Assembly: GCA_030141605.1 (NCBI GenBank) | Contig: JAQGDQ010000134.1 | Coordinates: 199,001 to 263,000 of the forward strand | DNA from: Tubiluchus corallicola | Lineage: Eukaryota > Priapulida > Priapulimorpha > Priapulimorphida > Tubiluchidae | DNA length: 64,000 bases | Direction: 5' to 3' | Shown: one piece after another, positions 34,501 to 47,500 of the stretch | Numbering within the stretch: position 1 is the stretch's first letter | Layout of the letters: the number at the start of each line of letters is the position of its first letter | Program-made: the position numbers and the translations under genes | Notes under the pieces: generated by a model | The model's database searches: none | Told to the model about the DNA's origin: nothing | Seen by the model: only the letters and a program-made list of their open reading frames with translations

Positions 34501-37500
34501 ATAGTTTGCTCAACATGGTACAGTGATTATCCAACTAGTTAGATGAAAATTGTCGTGTGGCAGTGCAGAACAGGAACATAAATGTAAATTGGGGTTCCCA
34601 ACCTGGCATACATGTAACCGCAAGATACATTTGCACTTCACAGGTACATCAATAATGGGTGCATACGTCACGCATGATAATGTAGTGTAGAGCAACCGAG
34701 TAAAATGCTGTGCCATTTTAGATAAATACTTACAGGTAGCACAGTCTCCACACCTTCAATGACAGCTTGCTCTTCTTCGGGAGTCAAGTGAGTGTTCTCA
34801 CTCACTGCAGGATGGCTTGGTAAATGTCGTTTAGGTGCGCTTAAAGGAAAAATAAAGAAACTAATTGGTACGCCAAATCATGGTAAACCACGGCTTCAAC
34901 AAATATTGAAACATAGCATAATGGTTTTATGACAAAACTTTATTTAAAACTCTAAAAAGTTAAAAGCAGTCAACAATTAAGGCCACGAGACAATATTAAA
35001 CTTACCGTTTTCTTTTTGGAGATTTCAGTTTCGATACCGTATTTGTTTCTGCACTAGCAGGTTCTTTATCAGGAAAGTTCTGTTGCAAAGTGCCAACAAC
35101 ATTACTCGATTCTGATGCAGCAACTTCATTCAAAATTAGTAGGTCAAAATTTGTGCTGTTTCTCTGGAGATTGGAAGTATGATCAGGTAAAGTACTGCTA
35201 AATGTCTGAGTAGCTTCGACAGGTAAATCACTGTTGTTGCTGAGAACATATCTACCAGGTAAATTTTGAGCAACACTCTGAGTAGCCGGAACAAGTATAT
35301 TTTGGCTATTATTTACTTCCTGGCTAGCTTGAACAGGTAAATTGCTATTGGCAGTGGCAATACATTGATTAGACAAATTTCGACTATCACTCCCAGCTGC
35401 TGCTGGTAAATTCTGGGCACCCTGTCTCATCGGGTTCAAGGTATTATTACGGTCCTTACCCGACGATGTATTTTTTCCAGAACGTTCTGGGACATTAACC
35501 TGTTGCTTGGCACGTCTACAGTTCCTAAGAAAGCCACCTGTACGTTGCAAGGTGGGAGTCATTGTACACAATGGCACTTTTTCAAAATTTTTTGTTACCT
35601 GTTGAATGCCACTCATGAATCTGTTGATATCGCAAATTACAACTTCGCTTTGAACTGGTCCCGATGCATTATTTTGATTAGATGCTGTTACCAATGCTTC
35701 AGGTTCGAAAGAAACATTATTTACTTCACTGTGTTCTTGACCTGCAGAACTATAATTTGGCACATTGGTTTTATGTGTGGTTACAGTATGAGGCAATGTA
35801 AAAACTTGAGAGCTTTGAGCAGCAGAACCAGTTACAGCAGACCCAGATGGAATGGTGAAAGCCAGAGTGTAAACAGGAGACGAGGGCTGCACTAAAAAAG
35901 AGTAAATGGATAATTTACATTTGCATGAGTTATAAGTCTTACTTTTGACTAAATTTTTAGAAATGAAAGCAAATGGTACACCATTATTTTTAGCACATTT
36001 CAACTTTATATGCCCAAAATTGAACTGAAAACATTACATGCTGTGTAAGCAATGAATGATGCGAGTTAATATGTAACTTAAAATGTAAAATATTATATAC
36101 ATTCAATTCAATTTTAGGTAAGAAGTTAAGTTATTATTTGATTTTTATTATAAATTTGTTAAGCATTACCAGACAGTGCTTGTAAATACAAACAAACAAT
36201 AAAAGCTATAGACAGAAATTATTTTGGTAATTTCTATCATGAATAACTTGAAGAAGTTTATTGTTCTGTATCTTGTTGAACAAAAAAAAGTAAAAAAATA
36301 CATAACTTACTGGCAGTGTCGCTAAGGCTCTCAACCTGTGCTGCATCACCATCGCATAACATTTTATTGTTCAATAGACGTTCTTTTACTTGATGAATAA
36401 AAGCGTCTACATCATTTACGATGGGAAATTCACCCTGCTGATCTGCACCTAAACATAAAATAATTAATATTATCGTGCAATTTCTATGGAGCCAAGAATA
36501 ATTTTCTGATTGCAAGCACAGTCAGCATTTAAATTCGTCAATTGGATTCGGATTTCGGTTTTGAGTTTGTGTGGAATGAGCAAAATTTGTTGCCAATATT
36601 TTCACCAAGCTTTGCAGTTTTCATTAGTTATTGATTGAAAACCAAGAACTTAAGATTTTGACCTTAATTCAGAATGACCAAAGTTTTGACCTGTATGTTC
36701 GAAATGAAGTTACAGGTCACCGTGTAAAGAGGCTCAAGATTGATTTGTTAACAAACTGCAACTAATTTCAAAGGGCAAACGCATACAAAATTAGGCCAAC
36801 CAACAATGTTTTTATCAACAAGTAAACAAACTTTACTTTTAAGTACTCTTAGAAGTATTAATCATGTACTGCACTGTAGAAACTCAATAGTACATCTTCA
36901 TTAACTTATATTACGTATGTCAGTTATTACAATTTCGTATGTACATAAACAACCTAGGTATGATATTTCAAAATGAAAATTCGACAAAAAATGATTCAGA
37001 ATCTGATTTTAAGTCATACCACGACAAGCCTTCATCTGCCCATAATCTGCAAGTATTTCCAGTAAGGTCTTGTTGCCCACTTTAGTAGAATATTCTTGAC
37101 CCGATTTCAGCAAATCTGCATACTCACTCAAACTTTTACACTCATTTAAAAACACAGCATACGTTGCAACACAATGAGTTTCTTTCAAATAGCCTGTAAT
37201 AAAAAGTGGTCAGTGAATCAGTAACAAAATGTATTAATTCTTACTGGTTAAATTTAATAGATATAATCTTCCTATTATTAGATTTATTTATAAAATTCAA
37301 GATTCAAGATTCATTGTGTATCAGCAGCTAAAGCCTACATATTGCAATACTAGCCAAGAATTGTTTTGAACAGTAAAAAAATTATTTTTAGAAACTAAAC
37401 AAATGAGAACATATGATGTAGTTTTCAACTATTTTTATTTCACCACTCCATTATGTACATGATGTATTTGACTAAAACGTTTTTTCCAATGGGCACAACA

Positions 37501-40500
37501 AAGAAGTTCTTTCACAATACAGGAAAACACATGAAGCTTTGTGATTCTATGACTGCTGCCCATGCGTATTGATTAAAACTTAGTAAATAACCACAAAATT
37601 GCTTTAAAATTAACAAAAATCCATTGATTCCTTTGAACCACATTGAACTGATAACAATGATCGCCAAGGTTTCGTTGCTGGTGAGCAGCAGTTTACTCTA
37701 TGACCACCAAGGTATTACCAATATCCTCTCCCATGGGCACCATAGGAAACAAAAATTTTATTTTAATAAAGACCATTGATATGTTACAAGGTCTATTAGT
37801 TACTCCATTTTTTGCAAAGTTAGACAAATTAATTTTAATTACTATTTGAACAATTTCTAAATAGCAGCTGTAGAAACATTGAATTTTAAATCTTTCTGAA
37901 TGTTTTATGCATTTATATATAAACTATCGTAATTTTCTAGTTTTCCCCACACCAGCCTTCTGCATTGGGGTCTTGCTCATATGACTTTAGTGTTCGATTC
38001 TGGGACTTTCGAATAGTGGGTATGCCATTGGCCACAGTTGTGCATCACACGGAATTCGTGTACGGTCTGGATTTTTACTGGTCAGTTAATCAGTAACAAA
38101 ATGTATTAATTCTTACTGGTTAAATTTAATAGATATAATCTTCCTATTATTAGATTTATTTATAAAATTCAAGATTCAAGATTCATTGTGTATCAGTAGC
38201 TAAAGCCTACGTGTTGCAATACTGGCCAAGAATTGTTTTAGAACAGTAAAAAATTATTTTTAGAAACTAAACAAATGAGAACATGATGTAGTTTTCGACT
38301 ATTTTTATTTCACCACTCCATTATGTACATGATGTATTTGACTAAAACGTTTTTTTCCAATGGGCACAACAAAGAAGTTCTTTCACAATACAGGAAAACA
38401 CATGAAGCTTTGTGATTCTATGACTGCTGCACATGCGTAGCGATTAAAACTTAGCAAATAACCACAAAATTGCTTTAAAATTAACAAATTAACAATAATC
38501 CATTGATTCCTTTGAACCACATTGAACTGATAACAATGATCGCCAAGGTTTCGTTGCTGGTGAGCAGCAGTTTACTCTATGACCACCAAGGTATTACCAA
38601 TATCCTCTCCCATGGGCACCCACTTTCTGATTTTTGTGCTTCAATGTTACCTAAGGGCACAAGGCTGCTTGGAGATTGTTAGCAAGCACCACATTGTCAC
38701 TGGTTGCAAAGAAGTATCGCGACATACAAGTTTTATGGCACAAAAATGTTGGTCTGCCATTATGAATAGCGGGTTAAATAATTTGCAAAGAAGTGGCACT
38801 AGTTTAGTACAACACGAAAAAAATGTGAACTAAGATTATCACCCTTACTGGGATTATTAACACTTAGTTCTCTAAACACCATGTACTGGTCGCTTCTATT
38901 CAAATTTATATAAAAACTGCCGATAACAAACTCAAATAGCTCCACATAACCGACTCAAAATTTTGCTTCACATGCTTCAATATGACACTTTTGTGTGATC
39001 AATAAGCTTTTATGATTTTTATGTGATCTTAATTCGCTTTAATGCTCTAATATAGAAACAATCATGTTACGTTAAACACCATTCTGTTTGGATGCAGGAA
39101 CGTTTGTCGTGCACTAATATGCTAGCCTAGGGCGTTTGCATTGACCTGCACGTCAACTATAATTAACCTCATTACCCAAAAATTTCTGGAAATTAAACGT
39201 TTAATCATTCACAATTTGCCTTTGAAATACTTGCTGCCTTTCATAAAACGTTTAATCAGTTAGCTGTTGCTGTTATGCCAGAAGTGCAGGTACAGTACCA
39301 TGCAAACTCAAATGTGTGGATGACAGCTGTGTTGTTTAATGAATGGCAAGTGAAATGGGATGCGAGCTTAAAGCGAAACATCATTTTACTGGTAGGCAAT
39401 TGCACCAGTAAAACACATCAGACGAAGCCACTTGCAGAGAAACACGGGCACCACACACTGCAATTCAAGCACACCAAGCACTAAGTATTTTACGAGAATT
39501 TGTGCATCACGTCACATATCAAAATTTTCATCATTATCAGAACTTTGATACCCAACTTCTTCGTGAAAATGAAGCAACCGATCATGAACAAATTTTCGTA
39601 AATAAACAGACTTGTGTGATTTAAAAAAGTAATTTTTATCTTCTCTTTTTATTAATTCACTTTATGCATTAATATTTTTAAATATCTGCATAGAAATTTA
39701 GGCATTACTTCAAATCTAAAATTCGTTAAAAACCTAAGCCAATGATTCATACTTCTATATTACAATACTAGATTTAACGAGTATCAAGTTGTCCAGTGTA
39801 GGACTAATGTTGCGAAACATTTTATCTCATTTATTGGTCCTACCATGTGGAACAAAATACCTGCAAATATTAAGTCAATTTCGTCGTTACCAAGATTTAA
39901 AAAAAACTTGAAAAATTCATTCCTTCATATTAAAGATTAAGCTTGTATAGTATGTGACGCATGTTCAGATCCACGGTAAGCGACAGACTGGCCCACAGTG
40001 TGCTTCTGTTCATAAATGTTGATATATTTTTGTGATGTCCTAATAGCAATCTCATATTCATTTTCATCCACATCATTTCACCAACCTAATCCTACTAATT
40101 TCCATCTCCTGCACTCTCCACTATCATTCCATCATTTTTGCCTTCCTTTTTTGCACCCTAACACTAGCACCATTAATTGCATTATAGTCAGACAAGTAAT
40201 GCTTCTGACTATTACGCAAGCAACAATTTATATAGATATCTTGCCATGTCAATTTTATTATGAAATTAATGCAACTATACATACCATGTTATCATAATGT
40301 ATTTTGCTATATTGTATTGTTGTTTGGTGATTTCGTAATAAAAATAAAAAAATATTAGTAATACTACATCTATTGGTTAATAGATTCAGTCGGTTGAGTC
40401 AAAACACTACCGTTCAAAGTGAGTCTATTAAGCGCGCATACTGTAATACTAAAGCTGGTATCCTATAAGACTTGCAAAGATGTTTACACTTCCAGTCACA

Positions 40501-41142
40501 TGACTACTTCTACCACATTTATTTCTCAGCTGGAACTACTCGTCTGTTACACACTGATTATTGCTAAATTACGCTGATTATGATAATAGATTCATAAAAA
40601 CAACTTCAGAGAAATTTTAATAGTACTAGAGGACATTCTTACAAACTGTTATTATCATGCTGCAATACTACTATAAAACAAAACTGTTCTTTTCAATAAG
40701 ACTATTTCTCTTTGGAATTTATTGTCATCAGACGACATATATGCTTCATCTTTATCATCCTCTAAAAAGTCTTCTGTTTTTTTACTTGAACTAACAGATT
40801 TGCTATAATTATCTTAAACCCACAGTTTTTTTTCTTGATTAATATTATTAATTCTAGGATATGTACTAACTTTTCTTAAATTCTCTGTCATTGCAAATAC
40901 ACTTTTTTGTTTTATTGTACTATTATTACTAACATTCAGTGGGGCTTAGTAAACCGCATAATGAATGTTTTGCTTGTCACGAAAATTGTTGAATAATAGT
41001 ATAATATGCAATTATAAACGTAGATGAAGCGCTTGTTGTCCCACCACTTTTGTTAAACGGAATTATAAATAATCAGACCTAACGTACCTAAAACCAAGCG
41101 TGCCACATCAGATGGTAAATAATAGTTCTGAATACCAAGCAT
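25589..41142 (-). CDS. NPAT: NPAT (p220), histone gene transcription coactivator
   Basis: NPAT is a nuclear cyclin E-CDK2 substrate at histone locus bodies that drives S-phase histone transcription. Eleven exons (minus): 41142-41088, 37193-37020, 36448-36311, 35891-35006, 34839-34734, 34092-33931, 33557-33464, 32938-29303, 28976-28197, 27678-26984 and 25657-25589. All phases agree, giving about 2264 aa (human about 1427). The N-terminus [10 protein letters not shown] then [21 protein letters not shown] and [12 protein letters not shown] is the NPAT LisH region. DPLFESLF in exon 7 and the C-terminus [14 protein letters not shown] match conserved NPAT segments. Exon 8 (1212 codons) holds a Lys/Ser/Pro block (about 31690-32030) with roughly a dozen S/T-P-x-K CDK-type sites, plus SPSPKKLPN repeats (30385-30444). 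The middle is low-complexity and probably disordered. The gene is head-to-head with PEX7. Confidence 0.9.
26535..26941 (-). mobile_element. pogo/Tigger-like element remnant, 407 bp
   Basis: Perfect 27-bp terminal inverted repeats (starting CCGTATTTTCCCATG) are flanked by TA at 26533-26534 and 26942-26943. The minus-strand frame encodes [32 protein letters not shown] and a final acidic stretch ending DDE-family style (FNDFYDE), as at the C-terminus of pogo/TIGD-type transposases. The DDE core is missing, so the element is an internally deleted, non-autonomous copy. It lies in the last intron of NPAT. A third copy of the TIR core (CCCATGTATAAGAGACT) is internal at about 26872-26889. Confidence 0.85.
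30385..30444 (-). repeat. in-frame 30-bp tandem duplication in NPAT exon 8
   Basis: Two identical 30-bp units (30385-30414 and 30415-30444) encode two copies of a 10-residue unit [11 protein letters not shown]. This doubles a Ser-Pro basic motif without breaking the frame. Confidence 0.9.
34370..34445 (-). repeat. tRNA-like SINE head in NPAT intron 5
   Basis: On the minus strand GTATAGGTTAGTGGTTAGCAC resembles a tRNA D-arm/A box. CTTGTTCAATTCC resembles the T-arm B box at about the expected distance. The fold is degenerate, so it is a SINE relic and not a tRNA gene. Confidence 0.45.
37207..37741. repeat. direct repeat A in NPAT intron 1
   Basis: About 535 bp, repeated with only scattered differences at 38079-38620. 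It begins 12 bp upstream (in NPAT sense) of the exon 2 acceptor. No coding potential was recognised. The two copies flank the PEX7-derived segment. Confidence 0.9.
37742..38075 (+). pseudogene. PEX7: duplicated genomic fragment of PEX7 (exon 6 plus upstream intron)
   Basis: This segment matches 46359-46682 of the PEX7 gene at high identity. It includes about 200 bp of intron 5, the TTTTCTAG acceptor and most of exon 6 ([20 protein letters not shown], then [12 protein letters not shown]). It stops at GGATTTT, before the end of exon 6, so it has no donor. Retained intron sequence shows a DNA-level copy and not a retrocopy. It lies antisense to NPAT transcription in NPAT intron 1. Differences include GTG for GAG after CGAATA and an 8-bp indel in the intron part. 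Confidence 0.93.
38079..38620. repeat. direct repeat A' in NPAT intron 1
   Basis: Second copy of the 0.54-kb repeat, in direct orientation, separated from the first only by the PEX7 fragment. Both copies end at CCCATGGGCACC. Confidence 0.9.
39770..40360 (+). mobile_element. non-LTR retrotransposon 3' end in NPAT intron 1
   Basis: The plus-strand frame after 39800 reads [38 protein letters not shown] and stops shortly after. This matches the typical C-terminus of CR1/Jockey-like reverse transcriptases (R-F/W-N-x-L-P then FK..L). A non-coding 3' UTR ends in an AATAAAAATAAAA-like tail near 40350. The 5' part is truncated, as usual for LINEs. Confidence 0.7.
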
Positions 41143-41561
41143 AATGCCTGATTTACAATTAACATGCAATTCTACTGACGTATTAACCAAAATGCCATCA
41201 ATTACTTAGTATTTTAAACAAATTAGGAAGAACACTCATTAATGTTTGTTTACACCTGCTTCAATATGGCGGGAAATGTTAGTAAGCAAATATACCCCCA
41301 GATTAAAACGCGTCATTTAAAAATAGTAAATTAATTAACTACTACATCAAGTGAAAACTGCGACAATTTTAGCTTAAATTTAAAAAAATTAGTTCAAATT
41401 TTTTGATAAGTTATTACAAACAGAAAAATTAAAATCACATCAAATTTCAGTTTGTGAATTAGGGATTGAGTACACAAAATCAACATGGTGGCGCCCGTCA
41501 AGTGCAGACTACAGAGGCATTAGCTGTGAGAATTTTAATGATCTAATAAAGTTTATGTAAA
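41143..41561. promoter_or_regulatory. bidirectional promoter between NPAT and PEX7
   Basis: Only 419 bp separate the two divergent start codons, and no other gene or repeat is seen between them. An ATGGCGGGAAATG sequence near 41266-41278 contains an E2F-like TTTCCCGCC core on the NPAT strand. That would suit an S-phase gene. The shared promoter is inferred from distance. Confidence 0.65.
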
Positions 41562-44500
41562 ATGGCGATTAGTTATAGGACAAACGGGCGTCATGGTTAT
41601 GCTACTCAGTTTTCTCCTTATTTCGGCCAAAGAATTGCTGTTTCTGCATGTCAACAGTTTGGCATATCGGGTAATGTGTTATTTTTAAATTAGCATATTA
41701 TTATTAATTTTTATTATACACGCAATGTGCAAAATTTAGCCATTGTAAAATTTTCTAGGAATTTCACATAACACCTATGCATTTCCAGAAAAAGTATGAA
41801 ATAAACCTTTCTACTGCGGCATCTTCACATTTTACTTAACAATTACATCTTAGTTTGCTAGTGTCAAATAGGTGGTGTCACTAACGACACAAATCGGAAT
41901 ATAGAATCATCGTGTTCTTTGTACCATGATAAGGTGTCAGGTTGCTTCAGCAATCCATTCTGTTGGAGTGAAGTAGTTCAATTGGTGTACATGGGCTAGC
42001 CCAAGTAGGACGCGTCGTACATGGGCTGCTCAAGAAGGACACTAGAGACAGGTTAGGAATTGAGTCGCTAACCGTACTGGCAGCGTCCGTTGTCCATGTT
42101 TATTTAATAATAATAATTGAAAACGTCAATGCACTTTGACTAATTTATTATACACTGATAAAATAAAAGAATCTTATTCTGAGCTAGTAGAATGGCCAAT
42201 GTTAAATTTGGCTTCGATATTAATATTTTTGAAGTGAAATAAGCCCGCTTTTTACTTTTAGGTGATTCCAACATTTGCTTAAGGTATATGCTTTTTATTT
42301 CATCTTGCCTCACAAGCAGGTGATCCGTTTCACTACCTCTTGGACAAATAAATGGTTTCTTCTAAGTAAACGTTTCATTTTTAAACTTGCAATTATTTCT
42401 GTAATAACTGTGTGCATACTTTCTCTCTTTAAAGCATTAGATAATTAGGTTAATGTTATGATGATATTAATGGAGCTGATAATAATGATGATATTATTGT
42501 AAAAAATACATTTCTAAATTGTCATAGACTATCCATCATTTTTATAAAACAAATTTAGATTTATGTTTTATTGTGTCAGAAATTCTCAATTCTCGACCGA
42601 AATCACCTGCTTGGACTGCCCATGCACGACACTGCTTTTCCACAAATTTAGCACATGCACTTTAACGGAAGTGTCCTACTTCGGCTAGTGGTGTACTCTG
42701 CGCCCTACACAAACGTCTTGCTGCCACTGGGGCAGTCTAGGATCAATGTATGTTTCAGGATAACGAACCCAGCGCTACTATGTTTTCAGGAAGCTTGTTC
42801 CAAGCAGTTACAAAGAAATTTTGTTTTCTTCCTCCCCATTTGGAAAGAGATTTCTTGTTGATTTAAGTAAATACCCTATTGTCCTATGAGTCGTCTCAAA
42901 CTGGTTGTTACTGTCAGTTTGATCAGTACCCTTGAGGATTCTGAATGTCTGGATGATATCTTGTCTATGCTTTCTGTATTTTTTAAAATGTTGTAAGTCT
43001 GAGTGTCATAACCTTTCAGGATAGGATCTTTCAACAATCTTTGGAATCATTCTTATTGCTCGTCACTGAATGCTTCCACGTTCACAAATCGTATAAGATA
43101 ACATGTATTGCAGGCAATGCCACGCTGTATTTACTGGACATAACCCCAGAAGGTTTACGCCCTGTACGGACCTTTGAGTGGCGTGACGGATTGTTTGACA
43201 TCACGTGGAGTGAAGCCAGTAGTGATGTAGTTTTAACAGCTTCTGGAGATGGTTCTATACAGGTGTGGAATTTGGCTTTATCAGCACAGGTAAAACCATT
43301 ATTGCATTATATTGTTTTATTTTGCATTTATGAATTGTAGATTGGCTTTCTGGAGCTATAGGAATTCTATCTATTTATGTATGCAGATGTCTTTCTATCA
43401 TCTGAAAAAAGTTGTAAATAAAGCTCAACTGTTGCCATTGTTTAGATGCTGGCCTTTTATGTGACTCCTTGAGTTAATGTCTTCTGAAATGTGTTTTCGC
43501 ATAATCGTGCAGATGCAGAGTAATCCATTTGTCCACAAAAATGAAAAGCGTTAACATAAACTTTTTCACAACACTTAGAGCCTTTCCATTTAAGTACATG
43601 TATACTTGAATAAATAAAACATAATATTTTTCAAATAAAAATCTGAGGTGCACATCTTTTTAAAAGTAATGTCTTGCTGTTTATGCAGAAGTGCACGTAC
43701 AGAAAAAATAACTTCCAAGTTACGAAAAGACAATGAGAGACAAAAGAAAAACTTAGTATGATTACAGTTGAAAGAACGTTGTACATGAGACAGAATTTGC
43801 ATTGATGTAATTGTAAAAGCATTTTATGCTGACTGAACTGTAAAAGAATTGTGACAGCTGACTAAACTGTCACATTAAACTCACGTGTAGAAATGGGGCG
43901 CCAGGGAAACAGCACCGCTCTATCTGCATAATTACTAAGTAGGTAAATACTTGACAAGACAATCTTAGCTTTCAAGATGTTTTTTAGTTCTTTGTATTGT
44001 ATAGGAGCCACAGTCAGTGTGGCGAGGACACAGTAAGGAAGCATATTGTGTGCAGTGGAGCCAGAGAAGAGGTGATCAATTAGTTGTTTCTGGTTCCTGG
44101 GACAAGACTATCAGGTTTGATGATTTAGCTTTCATAGAGACACTTTAGCTTTGTAACTGTTTCTGGTTGATTTTATCTGCCGCTTGATAGGCTGTCTGCC
44201 AAGTGCTCTCAGTGTTTACCTTGTTGTCGAAGGATACATCAAGCTGCTTCACTACGACACTGCTGATGTAATATCTTTTTAGGGGATTACTATTGTAACG
44301 ACCAAGGGTCCAGTCCTGCCATACCCGGCTGTATTAAGTATGCCTTGCTAGACTACAATTTTGTATAGGTCTATGTGTGCAAAGAGTATTTATTTGCATT
44401 GTTGAAGTAGCTAAATTGTTTTTACTAGGCTGTGGGATCCGTTACAAGGGAATACTGTTTCAGTGTTTACTGGGCATGACCATGTTGTGTACAGCACTGT

Positions 44501-47500
44501 TTGGTCTCCGCACATTCCTGGCTGCTTTGCCTCTACGTCAGGTGATTATAGCTCATCTACCGAATTTCAGAAAACTTTTAAAAAGTTTTTAGTCAAGCTG
44601 TCTAGCAGTCAAACAAACTTCCATTTTTGTATTTTCAACATAATTAGGCTCTAATCATTCCATGGGTGGTGCTGTACTAGTTTATTTTTAATTGGCAGAG
44701 ATTATTACTTAATGGGTTATTAAATAAGCTTAGAAATTCTCCTCTTTAACAAAAAATTAAAGCAAAATTCATGTCTATTTCTGTAATTATCTCAAATTTT
44801 TGTAGGTGACAAGACTTTACGGATTTGGGACCTAAAGCGGCCGCACATGGCAAACGTAATCATTCCCGCACACGACGCTGAAGTGCTAAGCTGTGATTGG
44901 TGCAAATATGATCAAAACATACTCGCCACAGGTGCTGTTGATTCACTCATTCGATTGTGGGACTTGCGAAATCCCCGCATTCCCATTAAGCAGTTGGCTG
45001 GTCATCAGTATGCTGTACGCAGAGTAAAGGTGAGAAATCTTTCTTTTTATTATGTTGGTTTGCAGACAAAAGTGATTATCCTTAGTAACCCATGTGGTCT
45101 GCGGGATCACTGTCAGTGATGAGTGGACCACGATCCTGCGGGCCAGATCGGACCAAGATCCACAAGAATTTTGCGGATCGGATTGGATGCGGATCTAGTA
45201 TTGAAAATAAAGAATTATGTGGGCTAGATGTGGATCAAAAATTTGGCAGATCGGATCTTTGCAGATTTTAATTTCAATTAATGTTAATCCTCGATAGATG
45301 ACAATGTGCACGTCGCGGGAAGAAAATGACAGATTGACACTCATCACAAGCTTCCAGGTTGAATAACAATAAAATGAAAATATGAATTAGCTTCATTAAT
45401 TATTAAATGTGTCCTTTGCAAGAACAAATCGCTTTAAATTTTCTTTGTTTTCACTTCAATCAAAACGTCCAATAGTAGCTAAACTCTAAACGCTTACGTC
45501 AATTGTACCATTTAGATTTATATGTACAGTTGAATTATTTTTACATTGTCAAATTTGTTGCACTAATTCTTTTTACTGATCTGTGCAAGGCTGAAACTAC
45601 AAATTTCGTGTATCTCATGTGTAATATATATGACCAATAAAGATATCTATGTATATAATTAACATACTACTGTACTAGTTGTAATAGCAATAGCAGCAGT
45701 AATAAAATATTTTATTTGCCCTTAAAAATACTAATGTTAAAGAATGCAATAACACCAGATAGAGAATACTCTAATATTATCTCTTACAGTTGCAATTAAT
45801 CATTAAAAATGAAACCACCCAATAGACATACTGCAGCAGGGTGCAATTTTTGCTTATTTAAAATATTTTTATTTTTTAAACTAAAGTTAGGTTAAGTGTA
45901 GATTATTTTGCAAATTTGAATTAAAAATTGCCACGTAGGCAGGCATTATGGATCGGAAACATTGCAGATCAGGAAGGATCGAGGGTTTTAATTAATTTAG
46001 TAGAGCAGTCGCAGATCACTGCTAATAGCAAAGTGCAGATCAGACCGCGGATCTCAAGTTTGCAGACCGGGAAGTTAATCAATCTGCTTATCCCTGGTCA
46101 CTATTCGTCATCGGTGACTGGCAATGATCAGCAATCTTTCTCGTAATTTTTCACATTAATCATAAATAAAAGTATTTGTTTTTGTCCACTGTTGGTTTAG
46201 TTGTAGATACCAGTAGGCTTTTTTAAACTGTGTTGTGTCACTTTTTTGCAACTTTTTGTACTTCTATTACACAATAATAAATACAAATACAAAAAATGAG
46301 AGATTCTATTGTGTTTATTGCTGAAATTTCTAATTTGGATGCTTAAACGAGTTTATACATAGGAAACAAAATTTTATTTTAATAAAGACCATTGATATGT
46401 CTATTAGTTACTCCACTTTTTGCAAAATAAACAAATTAATTTTAATTACTATTTGAACAATTTCTAAATTGCAGCTGTAGAAACATTGAATTTTAAATCT
46501 TTCTGAATGTTTTATGCATTTATATATAAACTATCGTAATTTTCTAGTTTTCCCCACACCAGCCTTCTGTATTGGGGTCTTGCTCATATGACTTTAGTGT
46601 TCGATTCTGGGACTTTCGAATAGAGGGTATGCCATTGGCCACTGTTGTGCATCACACGGAATTCGTGTACGGTCTGGATTTTAATCTACATGTGCACGGT
46701 CAGGTAATGTAGTTTTTCTTTCACATTGATGGTCTTACAGGTCGTCTAAGCAGTCACTAATTTTTGTTGTAAACAAAATTTGAAATAAATTTTGTATGAA
46801 GCAAGGAGAAAAAATTGAGCATCACAACAAAGTAACCTGGAAACTTGAAACAAGGTCAGGTCACTAAAGGAGTGTAGTCTCCCTGCTACCCCAGTTTGTT
46901 TAATGCCGATTTCTGTAAACCACACAGAATTCTTATCGAATAGTAAATTTTGGTTTTGCCAGTTGGTACTGCCTTATTACTCTTTTCCATTAAATATTTC
47001 AGTAAACTGAGCTTGTTTTTGTCTGCCTTAACATTGTTAACATTCTCTTGTATTGTATGTTATGCATCAACATTAAAGAATAATTGAAACAATGACTTTT
47101 GTGCTTTTTCTTTCATCTTTAAACTAGGTATAATCACTAACTATTTCACCATATTCTATTTTATCCTTTTCATTTTGTGTTGTTTTGCATTTATGTTAAG
47201 AGGATAAATAAAAATAAACCCAATATAATATTCCTTATGAAAAATCCCATTATGTTATTTATAAAAAAATTATGGACTCGAGAGACACTCTTTTGATTTT
47301 GATAGGGGGTAGAATTGTTTATCCATCAACTGATAGGTTGAAATGCCATGTTGTTGAATTATCGTTAACAGTAAACCTAAATTGTGGATTTTCTTCATAT
47401 AACATGTTAACAGCTGACTGTTTTGCATTGTTAACTGAATTATGCTAAAAATGTTTATTGTAATTCATGGCAGCTCTTGTGCAAAGCTTTTTTCCTAAAT

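Noticed and set aside
37742-38075. PEX7 retrocopy
   Set aside because: The copy includes intron 5 sequence and the splice acceptor and has no poly(A), so it came from genomic DNA.
45928-46146. 72-codon forward frame in PEX7 intron 5
   Set aside because: It is inside the GATC-rich putative element, has no recognisable domain and no splice signals.
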